A DNA stretch of 64,000 nucleotides from Neptunomonas antarctica (GCF_001305295.1 NZ_LJSI01000028.1:89702-153701), one strand, 5' to 3'. Shown: positions 19,473 through 29,854, numbered from the stretch's first letter. Numbers and translations are program-made. The notes: generated from the sequence alone by a model not told the origin.

Positions 19473-20699
19473 TCAGTTATCCAGTAATTCTATCCAGTGC
19501 TGAACCGGCACTTTGGCTTTCGACTCCAGATGCAGTTGGCAACCCACGTTTGAAGTTACGATACGATCTGGCTGGCCAAGGGTCAGAGCTTCTAATTTGT
19601 TACTCAGCAGTTTCTGGCTCATTTCAGGCTGTAGAATGGAATAGGTTCCTGCTGAACCACAACACAGATGTGCATCCTTGGTTTTGGTCAATTCGATACC
19701 TGCTCGCTGTAAAATATCTTCAACCACACCACTCTGTTTCATTGCATGCTGAAGCGTACAGGGACAATGCACGGCGACCTTACCTGATGACGTGCTTCCC
19801 GGGGTATTGTTGATAGCAAGCTGAGTAAGATCTTCAGCTGACAGAATTTCACTGATATCTTTTGTAAGCGCGCTGATTTTATGCGCTTTTTCAGAATAGA
19901 TTGCGTCATGTCTCAGGGCGTAGCCGTAATCCTGCACCATCGCACCACATCCAGATGCGGTCATCACGATAGCCTCAACGCCGGCCTCTACCGCAGGCCA
20001 CCAGGCATCGATATTACGCCGCATAAAATCCAGCCCTTCATCATGAGCACCGAGATGATAGCTTACCGCGCCACAACAGCCTGCTTTAGACTCTTCCACC
20101 AGCGTAATGCCCAACTTATCTAATACGCGAGCGGTGGCAATATTAGTATTGGGTGTGGTACTCGGCTGCGCACATCCTGCCAGTGCCAGCATCACCCTGT
20201 CGTGACGTTCGGCTGGCCAGGGACTGTTGGCTTGTCGCTTAGGCGGCATCTTGGCTTTAATAGCTTCAGGCATGATCGGCCGCAAGACTTGCCCTGCTTT
20301 TAACAACGGACCGAAACGCTTCGGATAAGGCAGTACTTGTCGTAGCGCCCACCGCATTAGCTTTTGATTGAGCGGTCGATCAAGCTTTTTCTCGACTTCA
20401 GCGCGACCAAAATCAATCAACCGGCCGTATTGAACACCGGAAGGACAGGTGGTCTCACAGCTACGGCAGGTCAGACAACGGTCAAGATGAGTCCGGGTTT
20501 TTTCAGTGACTTCGCCGCCTTCAAGCAGCTGTTTTATCAAATAAATGCGACCACGCGGGCCGTCACGCTCATCGTTGAGCTCTTGGTAAGTAGGACAAGT
20601 CGCGTTACAAAAGCCACAATGTACACAGCTACGCAGTATTGCTTCCGCGTCCTGGCCTTCAGGCGAATCTTTATAATGAGGAATCAGATCAGTTTTCAT
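19473..20699 (-). CDS. glcF: Glycolate oxidase iron-sulfur subunit GlcF
   Basis: Membrane-associated electron-transfer subunit of the glycolate oxidase complex. The 408 residues begin with two ferredoxin-like clusters, CVHCGFCNATCP and CLTCRSCETTCP, near residues 22-35 and 74-85. Two cysteine-rich CCG domains follow, with KAGCCGAVSYHLG and LCCGSAGTYS. It is the last gene of the glcD-glcE-glcF run, 11 bases after glcE, and is followed by a strong terminator. It should pass electrons from GlcD/GlcE to the quinone pool. Confidence 0.95.
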   Translation of the reverse strand: MKTDLIPHYKDSPEGQDAEAILRSCVHCGFCNATCPTYQELNDERDGPRGRIYLIKQLLEGGEVTEKTRTHLDRCLTCRSCETTCPSGVQYGRLIDFGRAEVEKKLDRPLNQKLMRWALRQVLPYPKRFGPLLKAGQVLRPIMPEAIKAKMPPKRQANSPWPAERHDRVMLALAGCAQPSTTPNTNIATARVLDKLGITLVEESKAGCCGAVSYHLGAHDEGLDFMRRNIDAWWPAVEAGVEAIVMTASGCGAMVQDYGYALRHDAIYSEKAHKISALTKDISEILSAEDLTQLAINNTPGSTSSGKVAVHCPCTLQHAMKQSGVVEDILQRAGIELTKTKDAHLCCGSAGTYSILQPEMSQKLLSNKLEALTLGQPDRIVTSNVGCQLHLESKAKVPVQHWIELLDN

Positions 20700-20710
20700 A
20701 GGCTACCTGC

Positions 20711-21814
20711 TTACATCCAGCTATAGAGCCGTCCGGGATTAAAAATACCATCGGGGTCAAAAGAGTCTTTAATCCGTTTTTGGATTGTCTGAAGTACAAC
20801 CGGAGCGTTGTGCATCACTTCTGAACAACGGTCTCCGCCGGCAAAAAGACTGACCTGCCCACCCGCCTCTGTTGCTAATGATTCCATCCGCGTTTTGTCT
20901 GCTTCACCACGATACCAACGCTGCGCGCCACCCCAATCGATCAGGGACTCACTATCAAGCGATGCGATCTGAGCGGTTGAATTAACTGATAAACGCCAGA
21001 GTGGTAATGCCTGGTTAAAGAAATCTAATTTCTGATGACGCAACTGTTCCCAGAACTTTTCAGAATCAAACACGTCAGAATCCAAGCTACCAGAACCAAA
21101 AGCGCCTTTACCCTGCCACTCCTTCCCTTGCCATTCCTGTACGGTTGCTTCCACAGCAGAAAGCGCTCCGGACAAGCGTACATATAAGCGCCCTTCTAAC
21201 CAACAGGCCGCAGACACTGGCTTAGGCCGGGCCGAAAGCTGATTCATAAAGGTAATTGCAGCCTGCGCATCCATGTCCCACACCAGAGTTTTGGTCGCGG
21301 CAGGTTTGGGTAGCACTTTGAGGCTAACCTCAGTGATAACACCCAGTGAACCCATGGCTCCCGCTTGTAAACGCGAGACATCGTAACCGGCAACGTTTTT
21401 CATCACCTGGCCACCAAACTTAAGGTGCTCACCGAGTCCATTAATTAAACGGACGCCCAGGACATGGTCGCGCACTGAACCAGACCAGGGCCGTGAAGGA
21501 CCCGATTGATTACATGCCAATGTCCCGCCTATCGTGGCGGCATCTGAAAACCGGGGAGGTTCAAATGCCAGCATCTGATTATTTTCAGCCAATGCTGCTT
21601 CAATCTCAGTAATCGGTGTCCCCGCCCGGGCAGTCATTACCAGTTCAACCGGATGGTAATTCACAATGCCGGTGTGGCCGGAGAGGTCCAATCGACTGCC
21701 GCTGGTTTCACGTCCCATGAAAGACTTGCTGCCGCCGCCTATAATACTTAAAGCACGTTTCTCATCACGGGCCGTCAGCACCTGCTGTTGTAATTCTTTA
21801 GATAGATCAGTCAT
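20711..21814 (-). CDS. glcE: Glycolate oxidase FAD-binding subunit GlcE
   Basis: Second, shorter flavin-type subunit, 367 residues. It has a PCMH-type FAD-binding fold with IIGGGSKSFMGR near the N-terminus, ATIGGTLACNQSGP with the pyrophosphate loop, and GGQVMKNVAGYDVSRL. The C-terminal DPDGIFNPGRLYSWM is typical of this oxidase family. The start overlaps the glcD stop by 8 bases, showing translational coupling. Residues around 215-235 contain a Gly- and Trp-rich stretch with WQGKEWQGKGAFG, a short internal repeat not needed for the fold. Confidence 0.94.
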   Translation of the reverse strand: MTDLSKELQQQVLTARDEKRALSIIGGGSKSFMGRETSGSRLDLSGHTGIVNYHPVELVMTARAGTPITEIEAALAENNQMLAFEPPRFSDAATIGGTLACNQSGPSRPWSGSVRDHVLGVRLINGLGEHLKFGGQVMKNVAGYDVSRLQAGAMGSLGVITEVSLKVLPKPAATKTLVWDMDAQAAITFMNQLSARPKPVSAACWLEGRLYVRLSGALSAVEATVQEWQGKEWQGKGAFGSGSLDSDVFDSEKFWEQLRHQKLDFFNQALPLWRLSVNSTAQIASLDSESLIDWGGAQRWYRGEADKTRMESLATEAGGQVSLFAGGDRCSEVMHNAPVVLQTIQKRIKDSFDPDGIFNPGRLYSWM

Positions 21815-23261
21815 GAGTAGTCACCTTTTTAGGTTCGATCGAGCGGTACTCCTGGCAACGTCGCAACGTCGGTATGCCCTTACCCGGATTCAACGTTCCC
21901 AGCGGATCAAAAGCCTCTTTAATGGTGGTAAATTGCAACAGCTCCTGCTCAGTGAACTGAATAAACATCTGACGGATTTTCTCGATGCCCACACCATGCT
22001 CACCGGTAATACAGCCACCCACCGCCACGCAGAGTTCAAGAATCTTGCCACCAAACTCTTCGGTTCTTTCGAACTCTCCGGGAATGTTTGCATCAAACAG
22101 AATCAGCGGGTGCAGGTTACCGTCACCGGCATGAAATACATTTGCCACACGGAGTTGATAATGATCAGACATTTTCTGCATTTCAGTCAGTACATGTGCC
22201 AGCTGACCACGGGGAATCGTGCCATCCATACAGTAATAATCTGGCGATATGCGACCCACGGCGGGAAAGGCACACTTTCGACCTTTCCATAAGAGCGCGC
22301 GCTCGGCTTCGGTCTGCGACGTCCTGACGGAGGTTGCACCAAAAGAATGAAACAGTTTTTCAACCTTTTCGATATGTTCCTGAACTTCCTCAGACGTACC
22401 ATCGACTTCACACAGCAGCAGCGCTTTAGCATCTTTAGGATAGCCTGCTTTCGCGAAATCCTCAGCGGCCGAAATCGCATGAGAATCCATCATCTCCAGG
22501 CCAGCGGGAATAATACCGCTGGCTATAATGCCACTGACCGAATCGCCGGCCTGCTGCACATTATCAAACCCTGCCATCACCACGCGGGCTTTTTCTGGTA
22601 TGGGCAATAATTTAACCTGAACCTCAGTAACCACGCCCAACAGACCTTCGGAGCCATTGATCAGCGCTAATAAATCAAAGCCACAACTATCGAGCCCATC
22701 ACTGCCTAAGGTGATCTTCTCACCTTCTACGGTGAGCATCTCAATACTCAGTACATTGTGTACCGTAAGGCCGTATTTGAGGCAATGCACACCGCCGGAG
22801 TTTTCCGCGACATTGCCGCCAATAGTGCAGGCGATCTGCGAAGAAGGATCAGGGCCATAATAAAGCCCATACTCTGCAGCCGCCTCACTGATCGCCAGAT
22901 TACGGACACCCGGTTGTAATCTGGCAGTGCGTGTTAGCGGGTTAATCTCAATAATATTCTTAAACTTAGCTAACGAGAGAACCACCCCCTGCGCATTCGG
23001 CATGGCGCCGGCACACAATCCTGTACCCGCACCACGAGCCACGACAGGAATCGTATAACGGTGGCAAATACGTAAAACTTCTTGTACCTGCGTCACCGTC
23101 TCTGGCAACACCACAACCAACGGCATTTCACAGTACATCGACAAGCCATCGCACTCATAAGGCTTGAGTGTTTCTGCATCAGAAATCACGTACTGCGGGG
23201 CAATAAAGCACCGAAACAGTTTACACAGTTCGTCTTTATTGATTTTATTAGCTGCACTCAT
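21807..23261 (-). CDS. glcD: Glycolate oxidase catalytic subunit GlcD
   Basis: FAD-linked dehydrogenase that oxidises glycolate to glyoxylate. The 484 residues carry VVARGAGTGLCAGAMP, the FAD-pyrophosphate motif, then CTIGGNVAENSGG. The C-terminal oxidase domain has FHAGDGNLHPLILFD and CITGEHGVGIEKI. D-lactate is also used by this family. GGAG lies before the ATG at about 7 bases. It begins the tightly packed glcD-glcE-glcF block, 32 bases after glcG. Confidence 0.95.
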   Translation of the reverse strand: MSAANKINKDELCKLFRCFIAPQYVISDAETLKPYECDGLSMYCEMPLVVVLPETVTQVQEVLRICHRYTIPVVARGAGTGLCAGAMPNAQGVVLSLAKFKNIIEINPLTRTARLQPGVRNLAISEAAAEYGLYYGPDPSSQIACTIGGNVAENSGGVHCLKYGLTVHNVLSIEMLTVEGEKITLGSDGLDSCGFDLLALINGSEGLLGVVTEVQVKLLPIPEKARVVMAGFDNVQQAGDSVSGIIASGIIPAGLEMMDSHAISAAEDFAKAGYPKDAKALLLCEVDGTSEEVQEHIEKVEKLFHSFGATSVRTSQTEAERALLWKGRKCAFPAVGRISPDYYCMDGTIPRGQLAHVLTEMQKMSDHYQLRVANVFHAGDGNLHPLILFDANIPGEFERTEEFGGKILELCVAVGGCITGEHGVGIEKIRQMFIQFTEQELLQFTTIKEAFDPLGTLNPGKGIPTLRRCQEYRSIEPKKVTTHD

Positions 23262-23293
23262 TGATCTGCTCCGTAAATTGGCACCGCGCAGTA

Positions 23294-23725
23294 TTACAAA
23301 CTGCTGAGATTAAATTTATCGATACCCGCCTGAGCACAGGCCATATCCTGCTGGGGAGAACCTGAACTGATACCGATACCACCAACGACTTCACCATTAA
23401 CTCTGATCGGGAAGCCCCCTCCAACGATACATAACCGACCGCCTAATGCAGTATGGATGCCAAACAGATAATTATCACTACCCGGAATACAGGCTTCATT
23501 AAATTCATGGGTCGCTTTTCGGGCAGAGGCAGCGGTAAACGCTTTATCCTGGGCAACCGTGGTACTGTGCACCTTACCACCGTCCATTCGTTCAAAAGCG
23601 ATCAGGTTGCCGGATTCATCGGTAATGGCGATACACATGGGAACACCAATTTCTTCGGCTTTTTGTTCAGCTCCCGACATCAGGATTCGGGCATCAGACT
23701 GACTGAGGCGATTAATTAACAACAT
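23294..23725 (-). CDS. glcG: GlcG/HbpS family protein
   Basis: Protein of 143 residues of the DUF336 family, with the glycine-rich GGRLCIVGGGFPIRVNGEVV and VVGGIGISSGSP. Members bind haem or cobalamin-type ligands in some organisms, but in glc operons their role is not settled. The position between glcB and glcD is a usual one. It follows two back-to-back terminators after glcB, so it may mark the start of a separately tuned 3' half of the operon. Confidence 0.88.
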   Translation of the reverse strand: MLLINRLSQSDARILMSGAEQKAEEIGVPMCIAITDESGNLIAFERMDGGKVHSTTVAQDKAFTAASARKATHEFNEACIPGSDNYLFGIHTALGGRLCIVGGGFPIRVNGEVVGGIGISSGSPQQDMACAQAGIDKFNLSSL

Positions 23726-23749
23726 AATGTTCTACTCCTACCTACAAAG

Positions 23750-23811
23750 AAAAAAACACAGGCCACCGCATCGGCAGCAGCCTGCAAAAAAGAACCACAA
23801 GGCAGGTTCTA
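23750..23811 (-). terminator. Tandem intrinsic terminators between glcB and glcG
   Basis: Read on the minus strand, AGAACC and GGTTCT pair (plus-strand 23805-23810 and 23791-23796) and run into six Ts (23786-23791). This hairpin overlaps the glcB stop at 23809-23811. A second stem pairing CAGGC with GCCTG follows (arms about 23780-23784 and 23759-23764) and ends in seven Ts (23750-23756). Two terminators inside the cluster suggest reduced read-through into glcG-glcDEF. Confidence 0.7.
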
Positions 23812-26004
23812 AAGGGCTCGTGCACCCTTAAACTCGCGTCGGCGCTGGTGTAATAATGGCTCTGTATAGCCATTGGGTTGTTCACAACCTTTGAACACAA
23901 GGTCACAGGCCGCCTGAAAAGCGATACTACGATCATAATCAGGTGCCATATTTCGGTAAGCCGTATCGCCTGCGTTCTGCGTATCAACCACTAACGCCAT
24001 CTTTTTAAAGGAGTCCAGGACCTGATCGTCTGTACAGATACCGTGCAGCAACCAGTTGGCCAGCAACTGACTGGAAATACGCAGTGTCGCCCTATCTTCC
24101 ATCAATCCGACATTGTTAATGTCTGGTACTTTAGAACAGCCCATACCCTGCTCAACCCATCGCACTACATAACCCAGTATGCTCTGGGCATTACTGTCTA
24201 CTTCAGATTGAATCTGTTCCGGTGCTAACCGTTGGCTATTCAACTGTTCAGTATTGAGCAAGGGCGGAGTCAAGAGTGTTTCTAACGCAGATGCCGGACG
24301 ATTAACCAGTTCCGCCTGACGCTCAGCCACATTGATCTGATGATAATGGGTTGCGTGCAGTGTCGCCGCCGTTGGCGAAGGCACCCAGGCACAGGTAGCT
24401 CCCGCTTCCGGATGCATCCGCTTAACCTCGAGCATCTTTTTCATCTCATCCGGCATTGCCCACATACCCTTACCGATCTGAGCCTTACCAGGTAACCCGC
24501 ACGCTAAACCGATGTCCATGTTGCGATCTTCATAGGCCATGATCCACGGCTGAGCTTTAATCGCCTCTTTGCGAAGTACGGGGCCGGCAACCATGGAGGT
24601 ATGAATTTCATCACCGGTGCGATCCAGAAATCCGGTATTGATAAAGAATAATCGATGCTTTACGGCCCGAATACATTCCTGCAAATTGGCAGAGGTGCGG
24701 CGTTCTTCATCCATCACCCCTACTTTAATAGTGTTCTTTTCCAGCTCCAGCGCCTGTTCAACGCGCCCGAACAACTCATCGGTAAAGGCGACTTCTTCAG
24801 GGCCATGCATTTTCGGCTTAACAATATAAATACTGCCATGACGGCTGTTGCTGGTTCGCTTATCAGCAACCGCATCATGCAGCGCACAGAAAGATGTCAC
24901 CATCGCATCCAGCATACCTTCTGGTATCTCATGGCCAGCGGCATCCAGTACTGCATCGGTGGTCATCAGATGGCCGACATTGCGTACCAGTAATACGCTG
25001 CGACCGGGCAGAGAAAACAGCTCGCCTACCGGGTTGTTATAATCCCGGTCTGCAGCAAGCACGCGGCTTACCGTCTCGCCATTTTTAACGAAAGACTCTT
25101 TGAGGTTACCGTCCATCAGGCCCAGCCAATTACGATAAACCTGTACTTTATCTTCGGCATCAACTGCTGCAACCGAGTCTTCACAATCCATAATGGTGGT
25201 CAAGGCCGATTCAAGAATAATATCCTTAACGCCGGCAGATGATATCTTGCCGATAAAATGATCAGCGTTGATCTGCAGTTCGATATGCAGGCCATTATTG
25301 ACCAATAACACTGCTAGTTCAGCGCCAGTATCACGATATCCGACAAACTGTGCAGGGTCAGCTAAGTGAGTAGATTCACCATTATTCAACTGCATGTGCA
25401 GTTGTTTTCCCATGGCTGAATTGTCTAATACATACTCAGTAACATCGGCATGGGAGCCTGATACTAACGGTGCTGCCTGATCGAGAAACCGGGTGGACCA
25501 GTGAATTACTTTTGCCGCACGCCCTGCGTCGAAAGCGACACCTGTTTGTGCGTCATGATCGATGGCGTCGGTACCGTAAAGCGCATCATACAAACTACCC
25601 CAGCGGGCATTCGCTGCATTTAGCGCAAATCGGGCATTATTAACCGGTACCACTAATTGCGGACCCGCCACCTGCGAGATCTCTTTATCAACATTTTTGG
25701 TATCTATGCTGAAAGCTTCTCCTTCCGGTATCAGATAGCCGATCTCCTTCAGAAAGGCTTTATACTCAGCCATATTCAGAGTCTGTCCACGATGTTGGAG
25801 ATGATAGTCATCAATACTTGCCTGAATGCTATCCCGCTTCGCCAGCAACTCACGGTTCTTCGGCGCCAGATCTGAGACAATTTTTGAAAATCTTTGCCAG
25901 AAATCAGCGGCCGACAAACCGGTACCCGGGGCTATTTCATTAGCGACCAGATCATGAAGAACCGTTGAAATCTGTAAGCCTGCGATGTTAATTCTGGTAT
26001 CCAT
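23809..26004 (-). CDS. glcB: Malate synthase G
   Basis: Condenses glyoxylate and acetyl-CoA to malate in the cytoplasm. The 731 residues match the monomeric G isoform. Visible family blocks include [48 protein letters not shown] and [21 protein letters not shown]. It stands between the TRAP transporter and glcG, so the cluster covers uptake, oxidation and assimilation of glycolate. The start ATG is 95 bases after dctM. Confidence 0.97.
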   Translation of the reverse strand: MDTRINIAGLQISTVLHDLVANEIAPGTGLSAADFWQRFSKIVSDLAPKNRELLAKRDSIQASIDDYHLQHRGQTLNMAEYKAFLKEIGYLIPEGEAFSIDTKNVDKEISQVAGPQLVVPVNNARFALNAANARWGSLYDALYGTDAIDHDAQTGVAFDAGRAAKVIHWSTRFLDQAAPLVSGSHADVTEYVLDNSAMGKQLHMQLNNGESTHLADPAQFVGYRDTGAELAVLLVNNGLHIELQINADHFIGKISSAGVKDIILESALTTIMDCEDSVAAVDAEDKVQVYRNWLGLMDGNLKESFVKNGETVSRVLAADRDYNNPVGELFSLPGRSVLLVRNVGHLMTTDAVLDAAGHEIPEGMLDAMVTSFCALHDAVADKRTSNSRHGSIYIVKPKMHGPEEVAFTDELFGRVEQALELEKNTIKVGVMDEERRTSANLQECIRAVKHRLFFINTGFLDRTGDEIHTSMVAGPVLRKEAIKAQPWIMAYEDRNMDIGLACGLPGKAQIGKGMWAMPDEMKKMLEVKRMHPEAGATCAWVPSPTAATLHATHYHQINVAERQAELVNRPASALETLLTPPLLNTEQLNSQRLAPEQIQSEVDSNAQSILGYVVRWVEQGMGCSKVPDINNVGLMEDRATLRISSQLLANWLLHGICTDDQVLDSFKKMALVVDTQNAGDTAYRNMAPDYDRSIAFQAACDLVFKGCEQPNGYTEPLLHQRRREFKGARAL

Positions 26005-26099
26005 TGTTACTCAACCTTTTCTTATTACTAGTGTTCTATTCATGCTTTTGATTTAAGAGGAAGTCCTTTTCCTCATAACGTGTCGTTCAGTTATCTGTA

Positions 26100-27656
26100 T
26101 TACGAGCCGTAAACCAGGCCTGGCAACCAGGTAACGAGGCTAGGGAAGACGATGCAGAGCACCAAACCAAGGGCTTGCAGCGCTAAGAAGACCAACGCCG
26201 ATTTAAAGATGGTGCCCATCGAAATTTCCGGAGGGCAGACGCCCTTGATATAGAAGAGCGCATAGCCAAACGGCGGACTCAGGAACGACATCTGCATATT
26301 GACCAGATAGAGCACCCCAAACCAGAGGATCACATCACCGCTGTCCACCCCTGGAAGACCGAACAGGCCATCGAAGGTCAGCGATTGAATGATCGGAATA
26401 AAGATCGGTACAGCCAGCAATAAGATTCCGACCCAGTCCAGGAACATACCCAGAACCACCAGCAACACCATCAACAACACCAGAATGCCATAAGCCGACA
26501 TACCGGTACTCAGAATGCTCTGGGTGATAAACTCCTGGCCACCTTGAAGAATGTAGAAACCAACGAAGACCGAAGCACCGAACATGATCCACAGCACCAT
26601 GGCCGAGGCCCGGGCGGTTTGCACGGACGCATCTTTCAATCCTTCGATGGTAAAGGTCCCATGCATCCAAGCGACGACGATGGCACCGAAGGAACCGATA
26701 CCCGCCGCTTCAACCGGCGTTGCGATACCCGCGAACAACAGACCCAGTACCAGCATCACCAAGATCAATGGTGCGATCAGGTCTTTCGTCAGCATCAGTT
26801 TTTCGCGGGTGGAAATACGCTCCTCCATAGGTACAGCCGGCCCCAGAGCAGGGTTTATCTTGGTGCGAATCAGCACATAGCTGATGTACAGAACCGACAG
26901 GCCCAGCCCTGGGATGATGGCACCCAGATAGAGTTCACCAACTGATTGCTGAGCCACTACCGCATAGAGAATCGCCAGAATCGAGGGCGGTATCAGGATA
27001 CCCAGGGTACCGCCTGCCATAATTGATCCCAATGCAATTTGTGGATCATAGCCACGCTTGAGCATCGCCGGCAGGGCGATAATACCCATGGTAACAACCG
27101 CAGCACCGATGACGCCGACCATGGCCGCCAGGATAGTAGAAGCCAGAATGGTTGCTGTCGCCAGACCACCGTTGAGTCCACCCATCCATTTGTAAACAAC
27201 GTTAAACATCTCTTCGATCAAGCCTGCTCGCTCTAGCATCGAGGCCATAAAGATGAACAACGGAATAGCGGCCAGGTCGGAATTCGTCATCATCGGGAAG
27301 ATACGGCCCGGGATGATATTAAGCATCGCCGAATCGCCGACCAGATAGACAAAGGTCACCCCCAGACCACCGGTAACGAATGCCAACGGCAGCCCCATCA
27401 TCAGCGCCACCAGCAGTGAGCCGAACATCAGGTAGGTCAGCGGCCCGATCTCCATATCAGACAGGGTGCCCGCCAGGCGGAATAGGAAGTAATCATCCCC
27501 CCAGGAATCGTAGAAGAGCGAGTTGATGGTTTCGACACCGATCACCAGGGCAAACGCCAGGGTGGATATGATCATCACCCAGGTGCCCACTTTACCTAAA
27601 GCTCGCTTGGTGCCGTTTAGTAGCTTTCCGTCTGTGTCATATACACTTCCGCTCAT
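26100..27656 (-). CDS. dctM: TRAP transporter large permease subunit DctM
   Basis: Inner-membrane permease of a sodium-driven TRAP transporter. The 518 residues are almost continuously hydrophobic with about a dozen membrane spans. Blocks include GLPLAFVTGGLGVTFVY, GVIGAAVVTMGIIALPAMLKRGYD and the IPPSILAILYAVV motif. A short polar N-terminal extension precedes the first span. It overlaps dctQ by 4 bases (ATGA). By eye the base composition of the three TRAP genes is more GC-rich than the flanking genes, which may point to separate acquisition. Confidence 0.95.
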   Translation of the reverse strand: MSGSVYDTDGKLLNGTKRALGKVGTWVMIISTLAFALVIGVETINSLFYDSWGDDYFLFRLAGTLSDMEIGPLTYLMFGSLLVALMMGLPLAFVTGGLGVTFVYLVGDSAMLNIIPGRIFPMMTNSDLAAIPLFIFMASMLERAGLIEEMFNVVYKWMGGLNGGLATATILASTILAAMVGVIGAAVVTMGIIALPAMLKRGYDPQIALGSIMAGGTLGILIPPSILAILYAVVAQQSVGELYLGAIIPGLGLSVLYISYVLIRTKINPALGPAVPMEERISTREKLMLTKDLIAPLILVMLVLGLLFAGIATPVEAAGIGSFGAIVVAWMHGTFTIEGLKDASVQTARASAMVLWIMFGASVFVGFYILQGGQEFITQSILSTGMSAYGILVLLMVLLVVLGMFLDWVGILLLAVPIFIPIIQSLTFDGLFGLPGVDSGDVILWFGVLYLVNMQMSFLSPPFGYALFYIKGVCPPEISMGTIFKSALVFLALQALGLVLCIVFPSLVTWLPGLVYGS

Positions 27657-28357
27657 TCTGATTTCTCCTGTCCCATCCGGACGAACAACATAATATCCTT
27701 CATCAGCTTTGAAATTCCGGCAAGTAATAACAGCACGGAACCCAGGAACATCATCCCTTTAACCGGCCAATGTTGAATCCCCCAGGTCTCTACGGTGGTT
27801 TCACCCAGTTGCATCGAGTATTCGAAATAGGTCCAGGAGGTTCCCATCAGAGCCAACGCAAAGATGAAGAAAAACATCGAGGTAAAGATATCCATCCCCA
27901 CCCGGCCGCGCTCTGGCAAGTAGTTGTAAACGACATCCACCCGAACATGGGAGCCATGCAGCAACGCAAATCCACCCGCTAACAGATATTGCATCCCCAG
28001 CAGCAGAAAGGAGGCTTCGTGAACCCAGATGGTCGGCATGTTGAACAGGTAACGCATTACCACTTCGAAAAAATAAAAACAAACCGCATTGATGGTCCAG
28101 AACGAGACAAATATGCCTGAATTTTCAGATATCCAGTCAATCACTCTGGTTACTTTGTTACCCTCAAAGTGGTGGAGAATAATCGGGTCTTCCTCGGCTT
28201 GAACCTCAGCAAAATTCGAGTGGGAGGATTCAACCTTAGCCTCCTTCTTTTTTGACGCCCTTCTATCCAGGGCCATCATTATCAATGGCATTACCGCCAG
28301 CCAGCCCCAATAAGCCCAGTGCGGCATGACAAAGCCAAAACCTTCTAAATCAGACAT
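27653..28357 (-). CDS. dctQ: TRAP transporter small permease subunit DctQ
   Basis: Four-span membrane subunit, 234 residues, longer than typical because of an N-terminal extra span (WAYWGWLAVMPLIMMAL) and a charged linker of about 50 residues. The DctQ core starts near FVSFWTINAVCFYFFEVVMRY and includes WVHEASFLLLGMQYLLAGGFAL and HGSHVRVDVVY. The overlap with dctM shows coupling. A terminator-like hairpin separates it from dctP upstream. Confidence 0.92.
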   Translation of the reverse strand: MSDLEGFGFVMPHWAYWGWLAVMPLIMMALDRRASKKKEAKVESSHSNFAEVQAEEDPIILHHFEGNKVTRVIDWISENSGIFVSFWTINAVCFYFFEVVMRYLFNMPTIWVHEASFLLLGMQYLLAGGFALLHGSHVRVDVVYNYLPERGRVGMDIFTSMFFFIFALALMGTSWTYFEYSMQLGETTVETWGIQHWPVKGMMFLGSVLLLLAGISKLMKDIMLFVRMGQEKSE

Positions 28358-28380
28358 GAGTTATACCTTAATCCCGTATT

Positions 28381-28415
28381 AAAAAAGGGAGGAGCGACCC
28401 ACCGCCCCTCCCTTA
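28381..28415 (-). terminator. Partial terminator between dctP and dctQ
   Basis: On the minus strand a 12-bp stem (one mismatch; core AAGGGAGG with CCTCCCTT) encloses a short loop and is followed by six Ts (plus strand 28381-28386). Such a structure after dctP is common and would let the abundant binding protein be made in excess over the membrane subunits. Confidence 0.75.
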
Positions 28416-28460
28416 GAACAACTTCTTAAGCACTAATACTTAAAATCCAGTCGTTACGTA

Positions 28461-29609
28461 TTAATCTTTAAACTCTTTAAGCTCTAAGCCTTTAATATCC
28501 TCAGGCGATACGTAACCGATGAGATCGTTCATCATGTAGTCCAGCTGAATCTTGAAAATATCACGCGCATCTTTATCTTTGTTAGCCCATTCAAACCAAA
28601 TCGGAATGGCGGCCTTGCGGAATTCTTCAACATCCTGTTGGCTCATGCGAGTGACCGTGCTGCCCGCATCCTTGAACTTCTGCATCGCCAGGATGTTAGC
28701 GTCCTGGATAGATAGGTAATGGTTCTGTGAGTAGTTACGAACTTCCTGCTCTACGATTGCCTTGGTCTTGTCATCCAGCATGTTCCACGCGCGCAGGTTG
28801 ACGGTCAGATCCATCAGATCGACCGGCTGGTACAAAGAGGTCATTCCAGGAGGGCCAAACGCCAGATAATCGGTCACTTGGGCAAAGCCCAGCTCCCAAT
28901 TTACCGCAGGACCGACAAAGTCAGCGGCATCGATGGTGCCCTTCTCCAAGGCGGGAAAGATATCTGAGCCAGGCAAACTTACCGATGATACGCCAAATTT
29001 CTGGAATACTTCGGCAACCATTCCGCCGGGCAGACGGATCTTCATTCCCTTCAAGTCAGCCAGGCTGGTAATCGGTTTCTTGGAGTGAATAACATTGGAG
29101 TCATGTTGGATGGGGCCGACGTAGAACAACCCATGTTTCTTGTAGATCTCGCGGGTTTTTTCCAACATTCCCAATTTGTAGTACATCATGTCCCACTGGG
29201 CCGGTTGGTCGGGACCGGCCGGATATGAGCTTAAAAATACCGAAGCGGGGATCTTGCCCGACCAATACAGGGTAAAGGGGTTCATGCCCTGAATAACACC
29301 GTTACGCACAGCCTCAAACAGACCGTTGTTGTCCGCGATTATAGATTTGGCGGGAAACGCCTTGATCTTTAACGCGCCATTCGTCTTCTCTTCCATACTG
29401 TTAGCCCACTCGTCAAACAGAGTGTAACCAATGGTACCTGCGTCCCAGGTAGACTGGACTTTCCAGGTCTGGACTTTAGCCGCCATAACCTGCGGGCTCG
29501 CCAGCATCGCTGTACCGGCTATCGCTGCGGTGCTCAGGGCGAGGGCTTTAATAAAGCGGCGACGGGCCGGCGTTTTATCTGGCTGTGAGTGATTATTTTT
29601 AAACTTCAT
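28461..29609 (-). CDS. dctP: TRAP transporter substrate-binding protein DctP, TakP-like
   Basis: Periplasmic binding protein of 382 residues with a twin-arginine signal peptide (ARRRFIKALALSTAAIAGTA, cleavage probably after VMAA). The mature part has LADLKGMKIRLPGG and the motif GSDIFPALEKGTIDAADFVGP, which resembles the 2-oxoacid binder TakP. That fits a small 2-hydroxy or 2-oxo carboxylate as ligand. The operon context (glycolate oxidase, malate synthase, GlcC) argues for glycolate or lactate, but this is inference. It is the first gene of the operon. Confidence 0.93.
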   Translation of the reverse strand: MKFKNNHSQPDKTPARRRFIKALALSTAAIAGTAMLASPQVMAAKVQTWKVQSTWDAGTIGYTLFDEWANSMEEKTNGALKIKAFPAKSIIADNNGLFEAVRNGVIQGMNPFTLYWSGKIPASVFLSSYPAGPDQPAQWDMMYYKLGMLEKTREIYKKHGLFYVGPIQHDSNVIHSKKPITSLADLKGMKIRLPGGMVAEVFQKFGVSSVSLPGSDIFPALEKGTIDAADFVGPAVNWELGFAQVTDYLAFGPPGMTSLYQPVDLMDLTVNLRAWNMLDDKTKAIVEQEVRNYSQNHYLSIQDANILAMQKFKDAGSTVTRMSQQDVEEFRKAAIPIWFEWANKDKDARDIFKIQLDYMMNDLIGYVSPEDIKGLELKEFKD

Positions 29610-29746
29610 GAATTGTTCTCCGCTACCTTGTTATTTTTAGAGTCAGGTCTTTAAATCATCCCTTTATGGGCTCAGAAACCGCTTGGGGGAGATCACACTT
29701 TGAAGATACTGGATATTTGCGAATGATCCGTCCAAGGCTTTAACAT

Positions 29747-29759
29747 CTGGTCCTACCAG
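29747..29759. promoter_or_regulatory. GlcC-type operator 1
   Basis: CTGGTCCTACCAG is a TGGT-N3-ACCA palindrome typical of FadR-subfamily GntR regulators. It lies between the divergent dctP and glcC genes, on the dctP side. Confidence 0.7.
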
Positions 29760-29854
29760 TTTTTAGGTGGACTGAATGGACTGATCAGGCTCTATGGGCC
29801 ATATTGATTACCGCAATCAAGCGCAAAGCAAAACAATCAATCCCGGAACCTGAA

